From Stictocephala bisonia (taxonomy: Eukaryota; Arthropoda; Insecta; Hemiptera; Membracidae): a DNA stretch of 64,000 nucleotides. A program made the translations under genes and the position numbers. The notes beneath the pieces are model-generated. The model did no database searches and had not been told where the DNA came from. It saw nothing but the letters and a program-made list of their open reading frames with translations. This document shows positions 25,775 through 36,045 of the stretch, piece by piece. Position 1 is the stretch's first letter, and each line of letters opens with the position of its first letter. The stretch lies in assembly GCA_035578905.1 (NCBI GenBank), contig JAQJVL010000155.1, positions 1,529,501 to 1,593,500 on the forward strand, read 5' to 3'.

Positions 25775-26130
25775 AACCACCGTACATGTATCGGTAGGTG
25801 GGTGGGCTAATATCACCGTACTAGTAAAGTTATGTAGCAGACTATATACGGTTGCTATGACCTTCCCACTCACCCATACATGTACGGTGGTAATGAGTCT
25901 CCCATTCATTCATAAACGTACAGAGGTAATGGCTATTTCGCCTACCCATACACGAACAGAGGTAAATGTATTGGACAATCCACCCACCCGTCCACGTATG
26001 TGGTAGTGACATGCCCACCTACTCCATAAACTTTCGCTGGTATTGATCAATAACCCGTACCGTATTAACAACACCGTATGCACATGAGTGCGGGGGTGTC
26101 AATACACCTGTATTTGTATGAGTGGGCGAG
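25775..26130. repeat. 31-bp-core minisatellite, degraded, both orientations
   Basis: Scattered units such as CCACCGTACATGTATCGGTA then GGTGGGTGGG (forward) at 25779 and CCCATACATGTACGGTGGTA (reverse) at 25875, then CCCATACACGAACAGAGGTA at 25945. The orientation flips within 100 bases, so the locus is rearranged. Confidence 0.8.
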
Positions 26131-28249
26131 CGGTAAATGTAGGAAATGAATTTTGTATTAACCCTCCGAGTGATGATTAAATCGATTTCAAGCGCTGCGC
26201 AAGATTTCTTTTTAAATTCATTTAAAAATGAAAAGAATTTTAAAATGACTTTTATTACATTTATCAAATAATTCATAAAAATGTGTACTACAAATTAATA
26301 AGAACATAATTGACTTACCTATTTCCACTCAAAAAGATAGACTCTATTATCCAGCAAGATGCTTTTTTCACCTCTTTATGTTCATAGGTCCTAATTTTTA
26401 TTTCAAATCATATTAATCAAGAATCCGAGATATACAAAATGTTACAAATCGTATTCCAAACTAGACAAATATAACATATAGGCACATAAACATAAAAGAT
26501 AATACTGCAAAAAGAAACTGGTGTTATGACAGCTGACTGGATCAGGTGACTCATAAGTATAATAAGTATGGTATTTCTGGAGATAGCGGTTCTACTGTTC
26601 CACTTGTCTACGAATAGCACATTCATTCACGTTTGATAATATATCAAATACGTAATCATTGAATAAACGGTTTTGCCGTAATTTGACGAAAACGAACATA
26701 TCTCACAGTGAGACAGTAGCAGCACCCAGAGGTCTGGTACCATAAAAGTAACGAATGATCTGTATAACGGATCGTTTGAAACCCAAGTGAGTGAAGTTAA
26801 ACCATAAAAGTACGTATGGGTTATGCAACACACAATATATCAAGGTTGAAAGTGTGTTTAATACGGTCAACAGTGTTGATAACAAAAATTCTAACAGTGT
26901 TACCCTAAAAGAAACTTTCGCTTATACAGATAGAGTGAGAACATAGGGTGGGAAAATGTTCATTTGCTTTACGCGTTACATAAGCATGTATAACGTGATA
27001 AGTATATATGTTCAAGTGTTTACGCAATGGAATGTAAATATCACTCGTACAGTCTTTGTGTATCAAGGAAAGTACAGACCATAATAACAATAGAAAATAT
27101 TATGAGTGTCATAAAAGCATAAGAATAACCATCCCAGGCAAAGTGTAACTAGGGAATCACTTAAAACTCTTGAATTCTTTACAACTGCAAACATAACCGA
27201 GCCAAAGTACTTAGTTGAATGTACAAGCACACACTAGACTACCCTTACCGAACAACTTCTTTGATGATTAGTTCAATACTCCCCACTTCAATTGTTCTCT
27301 TCATTCTAACAACTACTTTAGTAGGAAATAAGAAGATTAGATACAGTTAATTATCTCTTTGGTTATTGATAACGTTTCTTCTTTTTATTTTAGATACATA
27401 AGTAAAGAATACCAAAGTAAACAATTTTATATCAATTATTTCAAAGTTAAAGATAGAACAGATCTTCATAAAAAATACGTTTGGAAAAAGATTTCTTAAG
27501 ATATATTGTTAAATTTATTTAAAACTTGAATTTAAATTTAAGTTTTAAAATTATTGTTAGTTCTAGTTTTTACTGTTTATAAATATTAGTTAAATAAATT
27601 TAGAAAGTGTTCAATAAATCAGCAGATATTATAAAAACTATAAGGTAACAATAATAACATACTACCTAATACAAATTTATATTTATTTAAGCGGGTCTAG
27701 AAAATTTGGAAGTGCATCACAGAAAATGGAAAAACAGATTTTATAAATATAATTTATTATAGCGATCGGCAGTGAAAAATTATGATAGGAATATTTCCAA
27801 TTTATTTATTTATTCTTGCTCACCAAAACCAGTTTTTTTATTTTGGCTCCTTTGAGCAGTTACTTATTTAATTTTCATATGCCTCAACATTTTTTTAAGT
27901 TATTGGAAGCCCTACTGTTAACCAAAATAGTGGAGAACACCTGTTGTTCCAATAATCATTCCGCTATGCTAACCATAAAAAACATGAATTTCGTTATTGG
28001 CCATGAATACACATAAAAAGTGAAAATCTAACGTTCAAATGTATGAGTACTTTTTTCTAATTTTGCTATCTTTGCACCACTGACTGAAGAGAGAGATGAG
28101 AGAGAGAGAGAGTAGATTACAAATGGCTATGACAATCAGGGAGAAATAAAACAACGGACAGGGATATCGGGTTGAGAGAGTGGGCGTATTCAATACTATT
28201 AAGTGTTGCAGATATAAAATTGGAAATAAATGTAATAAAATCAGTAGCT
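26131..28249. other. AT-rich, no gene recognised
   Basis: Minus-strand open frames at 26417-27090 overlap one another and show no domain. A short GA run lies at ~28090-28111. No shared repeat recognised. Confidence 0.5.
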
Positions 28250-28866
28250 ATTGCAGATGGATACAAGGCATCAAGCATTGATTAAATTTTAAGTAGAATA
28301 AAAAAGAAAATAACATTCGAGACAGTAAACGAACAACTCTTATAAAAGAAAAATCCGATAAAGAACAAAAGAAGTACGTATTTAAACAGTCAGTGGACCG
28401 TTTACGCAAAGAGTTGCTATTAGATTTAAGAAATTCTATTTGTCAAAAGCTTTTAAGACTTGTAATAATATGTCCAACATTTTACACCGAATTATTGAAA
28501 GTGAAGATAAATTCAATAATTCAGCAATATATAGGATTAACTGTAATAAATGTAATATGTTTTACATATGTCAGACCTTAAATTATAGCAAAAGATATAA
28601 AAACCATGTCTCTGCTTTAAAATATAAGAAACCTGATAGATCTAATGTAGCTAAACACCTCCTGAATTGTACCCACAGTTTGAATAAAATAGATGAAAAT
28701 GTAGATGTTCTAAACGTTTGTATGAAGGGAAGTTATGAATGCATGGGAAAAGTTGTTTATTTTTATAGAAAAATGTAAGGATCGTGATAAACTAATGAAT
28801 GAACAGGTTAATTTTGGTTTCGAAATAGTTTTCAATAACGTATTTCCAGCGATTAAAAGAACATAA
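28250..28866 (+). pseudogene. Penelope-like element ORF, C-terminal part with GIY-YIG domain
   Basis: Penelope-like retroelements encode a reverse transcriptase followed by a GIY-YIG endonuclease, and this is the end of such a protein. In the first ~130 bases only linker-like residues remain (DGYKASSID, then KKITFETVNEQL) with in-frame stops. From about 28393 the frame reads VDRLRKELLLDLRNSIC, then shifts at ~28440 to a GIY-YIG-like block: AIYRINCNKCNMFYICQT, followed by RYKNHVSALKY and SNVAKHLLNCTHS, the conserved zinc/catalytic neighbourhood of the Penelope type. The second motif has Cys where Gly is usual (YIC for YIG). Another frameshift near 28735 leads to WEKLFIFIEKC and a natural-looking end at TAA 28864-28866. 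The reverse-transcriptase core is missing. It is not functional. Confidence 0.85.
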
Positions 28867-29085
28867 ACAACAGCCAATAAGAATTAGCCAATAATATCAC
28901 AGCAGCCGCCATTTTCACGATTACAGCCAATGGGCTCACTTGATCATAGGCCTATATATTGAGTTGTTGAACACCATTTTCCATTCTTTTGTGAATCAAT
29001 CTGGTCTGAGGAAGGTGAGCGTGGTTCACCGAAATCGATCACCATAATATTTGTGCATTTTGTACTTGTATTGTAAATTCCAATA
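28867..29085 (+). mobile_element. Penelope-like element 3' region
   Basis: Runs from the ORF stop to the MITE at 29086. The last ~110 bases (from GTGAATCAATCTGGTCTGAG) are a dispersed repeat also present at 3333, 55142-55274 (reversed) and 55291-55424. The adjacency to a GIY-YIG ORF identifies this repeat as the element's 3' end. It contains the ribozyme-like motif listed separately. Confidence 0.8.
29002..29044 (+). ncRNA. Hammerhead-ribozyme-like motif in Penelope-like 3' end
   Basis: Elements in order: TGGT (stem I, 29002-29005), core CTGAGGA (29006-29012), one extra A, stem II GGTGAGC / GTTCACC (14-20 with 24-30, seven pairs including one G-U, loop GTG), GAAA (29031-29034), TCGATC, then ACCA (29041-29044) pairing with TGGT. 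CTGANGA, stem II and GAAA are the hammerhead core; the predicted cut would follow C29040. Stem III would be the self-complementary ATCGAT, too short to close on itself, as in minimal hammerheads that act as dimers. Hammerhead motifs are known in Penelope-like elements. The extra A after CTGAGGA is non-canonical and activity is unproven. Confidence 0.55.
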
Positions 29086-29639
29086 TACAGGGTGTTTTGG
29101 AACTATTTAGCTTAACTTTGGTATTTATTTCTGGAAATTAAAATAAACAAAACATTTTCTGTAACAGTATGGTCTTTCTCGCTTCGTTAACCGTATGTTA
29201 GTATGTTTGTGGTTTTTGCAACAAAAATAATAACTCATAAACCATAAATGCCACAGATTCAAAAATGTTTGTACTTAGTAAGACTTACAGTACTAAACGT
29301 GAAATGATTTTCGATTTTTTTTCAACCGTTTGGAAATAGCTTACGTTTTAAAAATTGATAAAGAAAAACTATTAGCTTTCATGTCCTAAGTTATTTATAA
29401 ACGGTTGAACAAAAAATTTCGAAAATAATTGTACGTTTAGGTGCTATCAGGTTTAATAAGCATGCAACATTTGAAACCTGTGGCATTAATGGTTCCTGAG
29501 TTATTATTTTTATTTAATTGTTTTAATTACAAAAACACGGACATTCTGATAGACTATATTGTTTACTGACATTTTTGTGCGCTTTCATTTCCAGAACTAA
29601 ATTCCAAAGTTTGGCTGGAGAGTTCCCAAACACCCTGTA
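29086..29639. mobile_element. MITE with TACAGGGTG ends, nested in Penelope tail
   Basis: 554 bp, starting TACAGGGTGTTTTGGAACTA and ending with the imperfect inverse of it (GTTCCCAAACACCCTGTA). The inverted match extends about 70 bp (AACTTTGG, TTCTGGAAAT). TA is duplicated at 29084-29085 and 29640-29641. Removing it rejoins the Penelope-like tail exactly as found uninterrupted at ~55385. The interior has no transposase; it contains a second inverted pair around 29325 and 29400 (AACCGTTTGGAAATAGC / TTTATAAACGGTTGAAC-like). Confidence 0.88.
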
Positions 29640-29712
29640 TATTTGTGTTGTTTGACGTTCACTTGTACTGTATCTACCACCTCGTAATATGCTAATTAAA
29701 AAACTATAATTA
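29640..29712 (+). mobile_element. Penelope-like 3' tail, distal part
   Basis: TATTTGTGTTG, GACGTTCACTTGTACTGTAT and AATATGCTAATTAAAAAACT continue the repeat interrupted by the MITE, and match 55385-55470. Confidence 0.8.
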
Positions 29713-29719
29713 GTTTTAT

Positions 29720-30588
29720 AACTGAGTTTCATCCAGCTCACGGGTTTGTCAGTTTGCTGATGACACTTCAGTTTCTGAGACATCACTAAACAGATCTGAC
29801 TTGGAGGTTAGAGTATATGAAGTTTCAAATGCACTAAGTCAGTGGTTTCGAAATAATAATTTATACCTCAATAATAACAAAACTCAGATCCTGGATTTTC
29901 ATATAAGTGACAGGAAGCAATCCGAATGTCTAACCTTCTTTGTTGACTGCGAACAAGTTACGCCTAGTGTGGTAACTAAGGCTCTTGGGTGTTTACATTG
30001 ATGACGGGTTGAAATTTGATCACCACATTGACTCCGTAAGTAAGCGTGTTAGTTCTGGAATTTTCCTTCTAAGAAGACTTTCAACTTTTGTTGATGATAG
30101 GATTCTTTTGCCAGCTTACTATGGACTAATATACCCCCTCTTATCATATTCTGTTGTCATATGGGGCCACGAATCTTCAAAAACTCATTTTTTATTTAAA
30201 CTCAAAAAAAAAAAAAGCCATCAGAGCCGTTTTTAGAAAGCCCTACAGATATTCTTGTAAGCCAATTTTTAAAGAATACAATATTTTAACTTTTCCGTCC
30301 ATTTACATTTTTCAGTGTATCATGTTTGTACGTAAGCACCCTGAACTCTTTGCATCTGTCACTTCTTCCAACCGGTATGGGCTTCGTGGTCGACTAAACA
30401 TTTGTATTCCCCGACACAAGACAAGTTTTTTTGAAAATCATCTAAAATTAAATGCCACTAAACTCTATAACTCGCTTCCTGTACCTATCAAAGCAGAAAA
30501 GGACATAAACAAATTTGGCAGGGTTGTAAAGGGCATGTTGTTATCTCGTTGCTGTTACAGTGTGAGGGAGTTTTTAGATAAGTAATTA
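29720..30588 (+). pseudogene. LINE reverse transcriptase, C-terminal half
   Basis: Non-LTR retrotransposon polymerase remnant of the Jockey/CR1 type. The catalytic FADD box is at 29753-29764, followed by ALSQWFRNNNLYLNNNKTQI, the conserved thumb-side block. A frameshift near 29990 continues to LGVYIDDGLKFDHHIDSVSK, then LSYSVVIWG. A second frameshift in an A run near 30210 leads to KAIRAVFRKPYRYSCKPIFK, FVRKHPELF, IPRHKTSFFE, YNSLPVPIKA and the TAA at ~30583. Everything upstream of the FADD box (endonuclease, fingers) is absent, so the copy is 5'-truncated and dead. It directly abuts the Penelope-like tail. Confidence 0.9.
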
Positions 30589-30840
30589 GATAGTAATTAG
30601 GATAGGAATAAAATAGTAAAAATAATAGTGCTATAATTATTGTAAAAATAATGTAGACCAATTATTGTTTTGAAGTGGCTGTAATATAATCATTGTGATT
30701 AGTATTAGAATGATATTGTATGTGTTATACATGTAATTGGTGTGATGTTTATCTAACGTAATTTATTAATACATATGGATGACGCTATTATGCAATTTTA
30801 TAATTGTTAAAAATAAAGCAATTTTGATTTGATTTGATTT
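30589..30840 (+). mobile_element. LINE 3' untranslated region with GATTT repeat tail
   Basis: AT-rich 3' region ending in AATAAAGC and tandem TGATT units (30822-30840). The tail unit differs from the TTCTGA tail of the related LINE at 14577, so the two belong to different subfamilies. Confidence 0.75.
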
Positions 30841-30950
30841 ATAAATTACTTTAAATAGCGACTATTTAAACACAATATATAATTCCATTGTAACTGTATC
30901 GTCGTTTATCTGTACACCCGAAGACATCCGTTTCCCCTACAGAACACTTA

Positions 30951-31100
30951 TCAGCACCAGTTCGATTTAGAACCAAACCCGATCCGGTCTGAAGACTCCC
31001 TCACTGACGATAAACTGGATGAGCGCGATGCGAGTGCATCGTTGCACCGAGTGAAGTGGTCGTGGAGCCGTGCACACAAGTGCAGCTCATCCTCGCTCCC
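30951..31100 (-). CDS. Candidate terminal coding exon of an unrecognised host gene
   Basis: On the minus strand a strong 3' splice site (TTTCCTCTCTTCTTATTTC then CCAG) ends at 31101 and is followed by 49 codons to a TGA at 30951-30953. The peptide begins GSEDELHLCARLHDHFTRCN, continues through a Ser-rich SSSLSSVRESS segment and ends FGSKSNWC. Phase is 0 at the acceptor. Base composition is clearly GC-richer and CpG-richer than the surroundings, as expected for an exon. No match to a family was recognised. Upstream exons would lie at higher coordinates and were not found. A LINE tail ends about 110 bases beyond the stop, so it may sit in this gene's 3' UTR or just beyond it. Could instead be a chance frame in a CpG-rich patch. 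Confidence 0.45.
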   Translation of the reverse strand, partial: GSEDELHLCARLHDHFTRCNDALASRSSSLSSVRESSDRIGFGSKSNWC

Positions 31101-32689
31101 CTGGGAAATAAGAAGAGAGGAAATATAATTCTGCATTATTACACTTACTAAAGGAGGACAACTTTCTTGTTTTTTAAAACAATATTTAACTAAAATGCAC
31201 TGGTAACGATTTATTAATTTAAGGCATTTTTCAGTAAGTCATTCTAGACTTAAAACCACATACTAAACGGTTTTACGTTATTTGTTTTTATTTGTAATAG
31301 TTTTCTTTTGTTAGTTTTAATAAAAAAAATCCAAACTAATAATATTTTACTCCCTCAATATATTGTGGAAATAAATTTAAAAATTTTTGTAAATTTAACA
31401 CTTTTTCATAATTAAAAATACGTAACTTACATAGTGCTATTATGTGGTTTTATTTGATGTGTTTAAAGAGCATTTTGTAAATTAGTATTTGAATTTATTT
31501 TGAGTTTGAGCAAAATACAATTTGAAATTCATCCCAATTCAGTTTTCTAGGGTTAAATTATTATTTCATTTTTAAAGGCATTACTAACATAGCCATCCTT
31601 TCTTTAAGTTAGTTTCATATTATTAACTATACACACCTTTTTATAATTTTATATATGTACCTAAATAATAGCTAAGCTAGATATATCTGTAATATTAAAT
31701 ATACAAACAAGAATTTAATGTAAATCTCAAAACTAATTAATCTATTGAAATTGAAATATCGTGTGATCAATAAATTCATACTATTTAGAGCTAACGATAA
31801 TTTTTGTTTCGTAGGGTTTTAAGAATAACACATAGTGTAAAAAACTTACATCATCTGATTTAAAAAGTGTCTTTTATATAAATATTGTCCAAAGTATTTT
31901 GGCCTGTTAATTTCAATGGGTGCATTATTTAAAATAGGTTAATGGTGTTTCTAGTTGAGCGCTCCAAGGAATTTAGTTCTATATTTTATCGCAAATGTCA
32001 CTAACATACACAACGTGTTCCCCTCCTCTCTCACTCTCTCACTTTCCCTGCCTGCCCCACCCGGCAAATTTTATACATAACACACTCATATATAGTAAAC
32101 TCTAGCAGTGAATTTTTTACATATTATTAACATATGTATCCAGCCAAAACTCAAAATTTGTACTGATGCATTTACAGAACAATGATTTCTGTCATTAGTC
32201 ATTAGAGTAAGTAGTTTCACCTTGAAAAACGGTTTCCTTTTTAAAGTTTAACTTCACATTTTTTTTAGCTTTTTGTCCACTATATTCTCTAAACTTAAAT
32301 AAAATATGTCACGCAGTTACTTAATGAGTTATGTACCTTGAAAGGCTAAATTTCTCCATAAAGATTTTCTTTTGAATGTTTTCCCATAAAATAATTATTG
32401 CTCATAAGAAGGATAATACTTTTTATTCTTTATTTAATGAAACTAATTGCTGACCACCTTAGTTATTTACTATTATTCCATAATATTATTAATTCGAATC
32501 TACACTGTGACATAAGAGGGGTGTAAACAATCCACTTCGTGGAAGTGGTTTCATGTTTCTTCCGCATGGAGCGCCTAAGTGCTCTCATCACTCGTGAGTT
32601 ACCAAATGGATCAGGAGTTCAGAGTGCAGTGGGTTGAAGCCGTCATACTCAAAGCCACCATTAGCTAAATAACCTGCCTACTGGTGACT
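31101..32689. other. AT-rich, no feature recognised
   Basis: Long AT-rich stretch, possibly intron of the candidate gene at 30951. A C/T-rich patch at ~32020-32060. A short palindrome CCACTTCGTGGAAGTGG lies at ~32532. No other feature seen. Confidence 0.5.
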
Positions 32690-32750
32690 TGAACCTGATT
32701 TACATCTGGCGATCCATTTGTGTAATTGGCAGGACTGTTGATGTACGTCT
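32690..32750 (+). repeat. Dispersed repeat family K fragment
   Basis: TGATTTACATCTGGCGATCC then ATTTGTGTAATTGGCAGG, as at 21375-21440. Confidence 0.65.
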
Positions 32751-32869
32751 GTGTTAATGCGTTAGGTAACTGGAAACCGGACTTGCTACTCGCGAATGAG
32801 CCAAGCATGACTGCTCCCAGTGACAGAGGAACTTGTACATTAGTTACAATGTGTTAATTGGTCAATAGC

Positions 32870-32937
32870 ACTATTTCGTTAAAACACTGCTTGATAAGCT
32901 AAAGATTCTCAGTTCGATTCCAGTTAGAGTCATAACA
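32870..32937 (+). repeat. tRNA-like SINE head
   Basis: GATAAGCTAAAGATTCTCAG then TTCGATTCCAGTTAGAGTCA matches the tRNA-like head at 56510-56583 (reverse strand there), and the next block (GAGATCAGCTG) also matches. The B-box GTTCGATTCC is intact; the A box is weak. Confidence 0.65.
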
Positions 32938-32999
32938 TAATTTGAAAGAGATCAGCTGTTGAACGGACTGTTAATTTGTAACTTGATAATAATCATTTC

Positions 33000-33432
33000 A
33001 TTATTTATTCATTATGCATTTGTAAGACGCCGATCGTCAAGTTATGGGCGAATATGAGGGGAGAACGAGCGTGATGAGTGCAGATGAACGAGTGTAGTCA
33101 TTGTTACTAAGGTCGATAGTTCCTCAGAAAGAGCTATTTATTAATAGCGCAATGGCCAGGCCAACTAAGAGACCTGCAGCTTTACGTGGAATCCGAACCA
33201 CGTAGTGTTGGTCTGATTTTCAGCTGACTGAGAAGCTTTATACTCATTTCTCTTCCCTACACAACGTTTGAACCTTGACTACCATCCAACATGGACACCC
33301 CAAACTTCTCTAGTAGTGTCCACGTTGATGGAAACCATTGAGCGGAAAACGTGTCAGTATTAAGAGGACCGAGCAAGGAACCTATTGCCTACAACCTCTT
33401 CAGCACTTTGTTCCCAAGTAGCTGGATTACAT
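33000..33432 (-). repeat. tRNA-related SINE (family S), long-head form, near full length
   Basis: Reverse orientation. Plus strand: TTATTTATTCATTATGCATT (complement of the A/T-rich tail), AAGACGCCGATCGTCAAG, GATGAACGAGTGTAGTCATT, AGCTATTTATTAATAGC, ACGTGGAATCCGAACCACG (complement of the B box GGTTCGGATTCC), AACATGGACACCCCAAACTT and CCCAAGTAGCTGGATTACA. It is the most complete long-head copy. Confidence 0.8.
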
Positions 33433-33479
33433 TAATAATGATTACATTGAATAATTATAAGTAGAATTAATGACACTTT

Positions 33480-33604
33480 CTAGTGAATGATCGGCCTTAG
33501 TTTTTAACAATGACTACATTCGGTCTTCTAAACTCATCACACTCATACTAAATCCATATTCTCGAACATCTAGAAGATTGGTATTTTAAGAATAAATTAA
33601 TAAA
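33480..33604 (+). repeat. Family S SINE, 3' half
   Basis: GATCGGCCTTAG, AACAATGACTACATTCGG and CTCATCACACTCATAC, then a degraded end and AGAATAAATTAATAAA tail. It lies head to head with the copy at 33000, so the pair forms an inverted repeat. Confidence 0.7.
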
Positions 33605-35094
33605 ATGATAATTGAAATGATCGATTATTTATCTAATTTTTTCAAATAAAACAGGCTATAACGTATCCTAGTCACTGATAAAATTCAACTACTTAATAAA
33701 AACTAACTTTTTATTGCTTATTCAATTTAGTGTTTTAATTGTCAGAAGCTTTACACATGTTTACAAACTGAAAGATACAAATCAATTGTGATTCTGTCCA
33801 TTTCACAAACAAATTATTTTCAACCGTTAATAAGAAACTGTCAATACATGTTTTGCTGCTTCTGCCACCATATTGGATTTGATTCTCCATAAGGCTAATG
33901 TAAAATTTAAATAAATTTGAAGTACATATGTGTGGCACGTATTCAAGTGAAGTATTGTTCAACTGCAAATCCCTACTGATAACTGGCGCTGCCTGGTAAC
34001 CAAGCTGGCCAAGTTTAAAATTGCAAGTTCATAAATAAACCTCTAAGTTTTATTAGAATTAAAACATTGGCCTGATGGAGAATCAAATCCAATATCACAG
34101 CAGGTGATCAAAACTACGTAAATGACTATAAACTGTGAATTACATTTTTATTAAAAGTAATTTACTATTTTATAATATTTATATTTCCTAAGTTATTTCT
34201 ACGCTTTGAATGATAATTAGACAGTTTCATAAAAGCACATAAGGGTTTTTCTTGACATGAAATGCTTCGAGTTTGTGGAGCCGTAAAACTCGTTGTTGGA
34301 GCAATAAAGTTTACAACTACTCGATAAAGATAACACAAAATCTGTTCACCTGAATACAATATTACGTTTGTGTATCTGCTTGGTTTTATCGGATGGAGGA
34401 ATATTATGATCAAAGGTTATATGTATTTAAAAATGTGTATTTTTTCACTGTTAAACCAAACTATTCAAAATGTTATAACATTTTGTGGGTAAAATATTGA
34501 TTTCCTACTAGCAGTCACACCAAAAACCACGAATATAGTGAGAATCTTCAAAATAAAAAATAATATTTTGAGCTTCCCATGACAATATCTTGGACATGAC
34601 TCAATAACGGTCAGTACGAATGTACATATTTTTCAAATAAAAAGTTTTATAGAGGTACAAATATGTTATTATTTATCGATTAATTGTTGTTATTTACTCA
34701 CAAGTTTGTATTGTCTTCAAGCATGTAAGTGAGCTTAATTCGACGTGTCAGATGTCTGCTTCACCTACCGACATATCGGATTTGATTGAACATAAGGCCA
34801 ATGTCAATTTCAAATAATGATTTCAGCTTTAATTATCATCGTACAACTTTAAACTTGACCTTTTCATTAAAAAAAAAAAAATAATAATAAAAAAATAACA
34901 CGGAATTTATACATACTTTCTCAGATATTTTTAATAGAAATATTGTTCTAATTTATTATTATTAGTTTTATCAAATAAACAAAAATCATTCTAAAAAATC
35001 TAGTGTCAGGGAGTTCTAGTTACACTTATAATAAAAAGCGTATTAAAATATGAAAACAAGTTTAAGTATAAAACGTCTTTGACTGAAGTAATTT
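33605..35094. other. AT-rich with a short inverted repeat
   Basis: ATTGGATTTGATTCTCCATA at ~33873 is inverted at ~34077 (GGAGAATCAAATCCAATA), about 190 bases apart. A third related block (GGATTTGATTGAACATAAGG) lies at ~34772. No gene recognised; minus-strand frames here show no domain. Confidence 0.55.
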
Positions 35095-36045
35095 TCATCT
35101 ACTAAATGCGGGCGTCAGCTACTTGACAAACGCATCGCTTGGCGGGCAAGGTAGTAGAGAGAGAGAGAGTAAACTTCCACTATTGTTCAAATCACACAGT
35201 GGTTTGGGCGAGGACGAACAGACGACAACGCGTTTTCTAACTGTCGATGGAGTTGAATTTTCCCCAAAGTCGACACTACCGCGACAATACTGATCCTACA
35301 CAAAATATACCTCAACTTAAATAACTTATATAAAATATCATTCTTTCTTCGCATTTATGAAATTAGTTATGACTCGGCGTAAAATGCAGATTTAACGTGA
35401 AATGGAAATAAAACCTACTGTAATTGTAAATTAATTGATTTACTTAACCATTTTTCGTTAAATTTAACAAACTACCACAGAAATACGAGTTTTAACACAT
35501 TTTTTTCAAATAAAATTACTAGTTTGTTATATGCATCCCGTCAATTACATAATAAATTTAATGTAATTAAATATATCATACACCAGATCGTGTTAGTTAT
35601 TCTGAAAGGAAACCTTCTTAATACGTTTGGTTCGGAAAGGGGGAAGATCATTCTGCCCCAAAAAATTGCCGGTAATGTTACATTAACATGCCATATAGCT
35701 TCATTTACATAATACACTCTCCGTACTCCTGAGAAATGCAGGACAAGTGATGATGGGTCCTGTTTAGAAAGGGGGTGGACGTTCTGTCTAGCTGAATTAC
35801 ATACGTTCAAAAAGATAAGCGTGGAACGTTTTCAAGTGATGTAATATTCAACTGAAAAACGCATACGTCAGCTACCGATAATTGACGCGGGGCTTCTTCC
35901 ACGTCTGCTCATATCACACAAGTGTTTGGGGACGGACTGACAGACGACAACCGGTCTTCTGATAGTCGACGGAGTAGCAAGTAGTTTCAAAGTCAACACC
36001 AGGAGAGGATCGTAGTTTCTAGTGCGACAATATTAGTCCTTGGAG
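35095..36045. repeat. Two diverged direct repeats (~190 bp each, ~765 bp apart)
   Basis: 35100-35290 and 35868-36045 share, in order, GCGTCAGCTAC, TCACACA.TGTTTGGG, GA.AGACGACAACGCG-like, TCGA.GGAGT and GCGACAATA blocks. Both are CpG-richer than the surroundings. Identity is low, so this is an old tandem duplication or two copies of a dispersed repeat. A (GA)n run at ~35156 sits only in the first. Confidence 0.5.

Noticed and set aside
35100..36045. Solo LTR pair of a retrovirus-like element
   Set aside because: The two blocks lack TG...CA ends, a primer-binding site and any gag/pol remnant between them.
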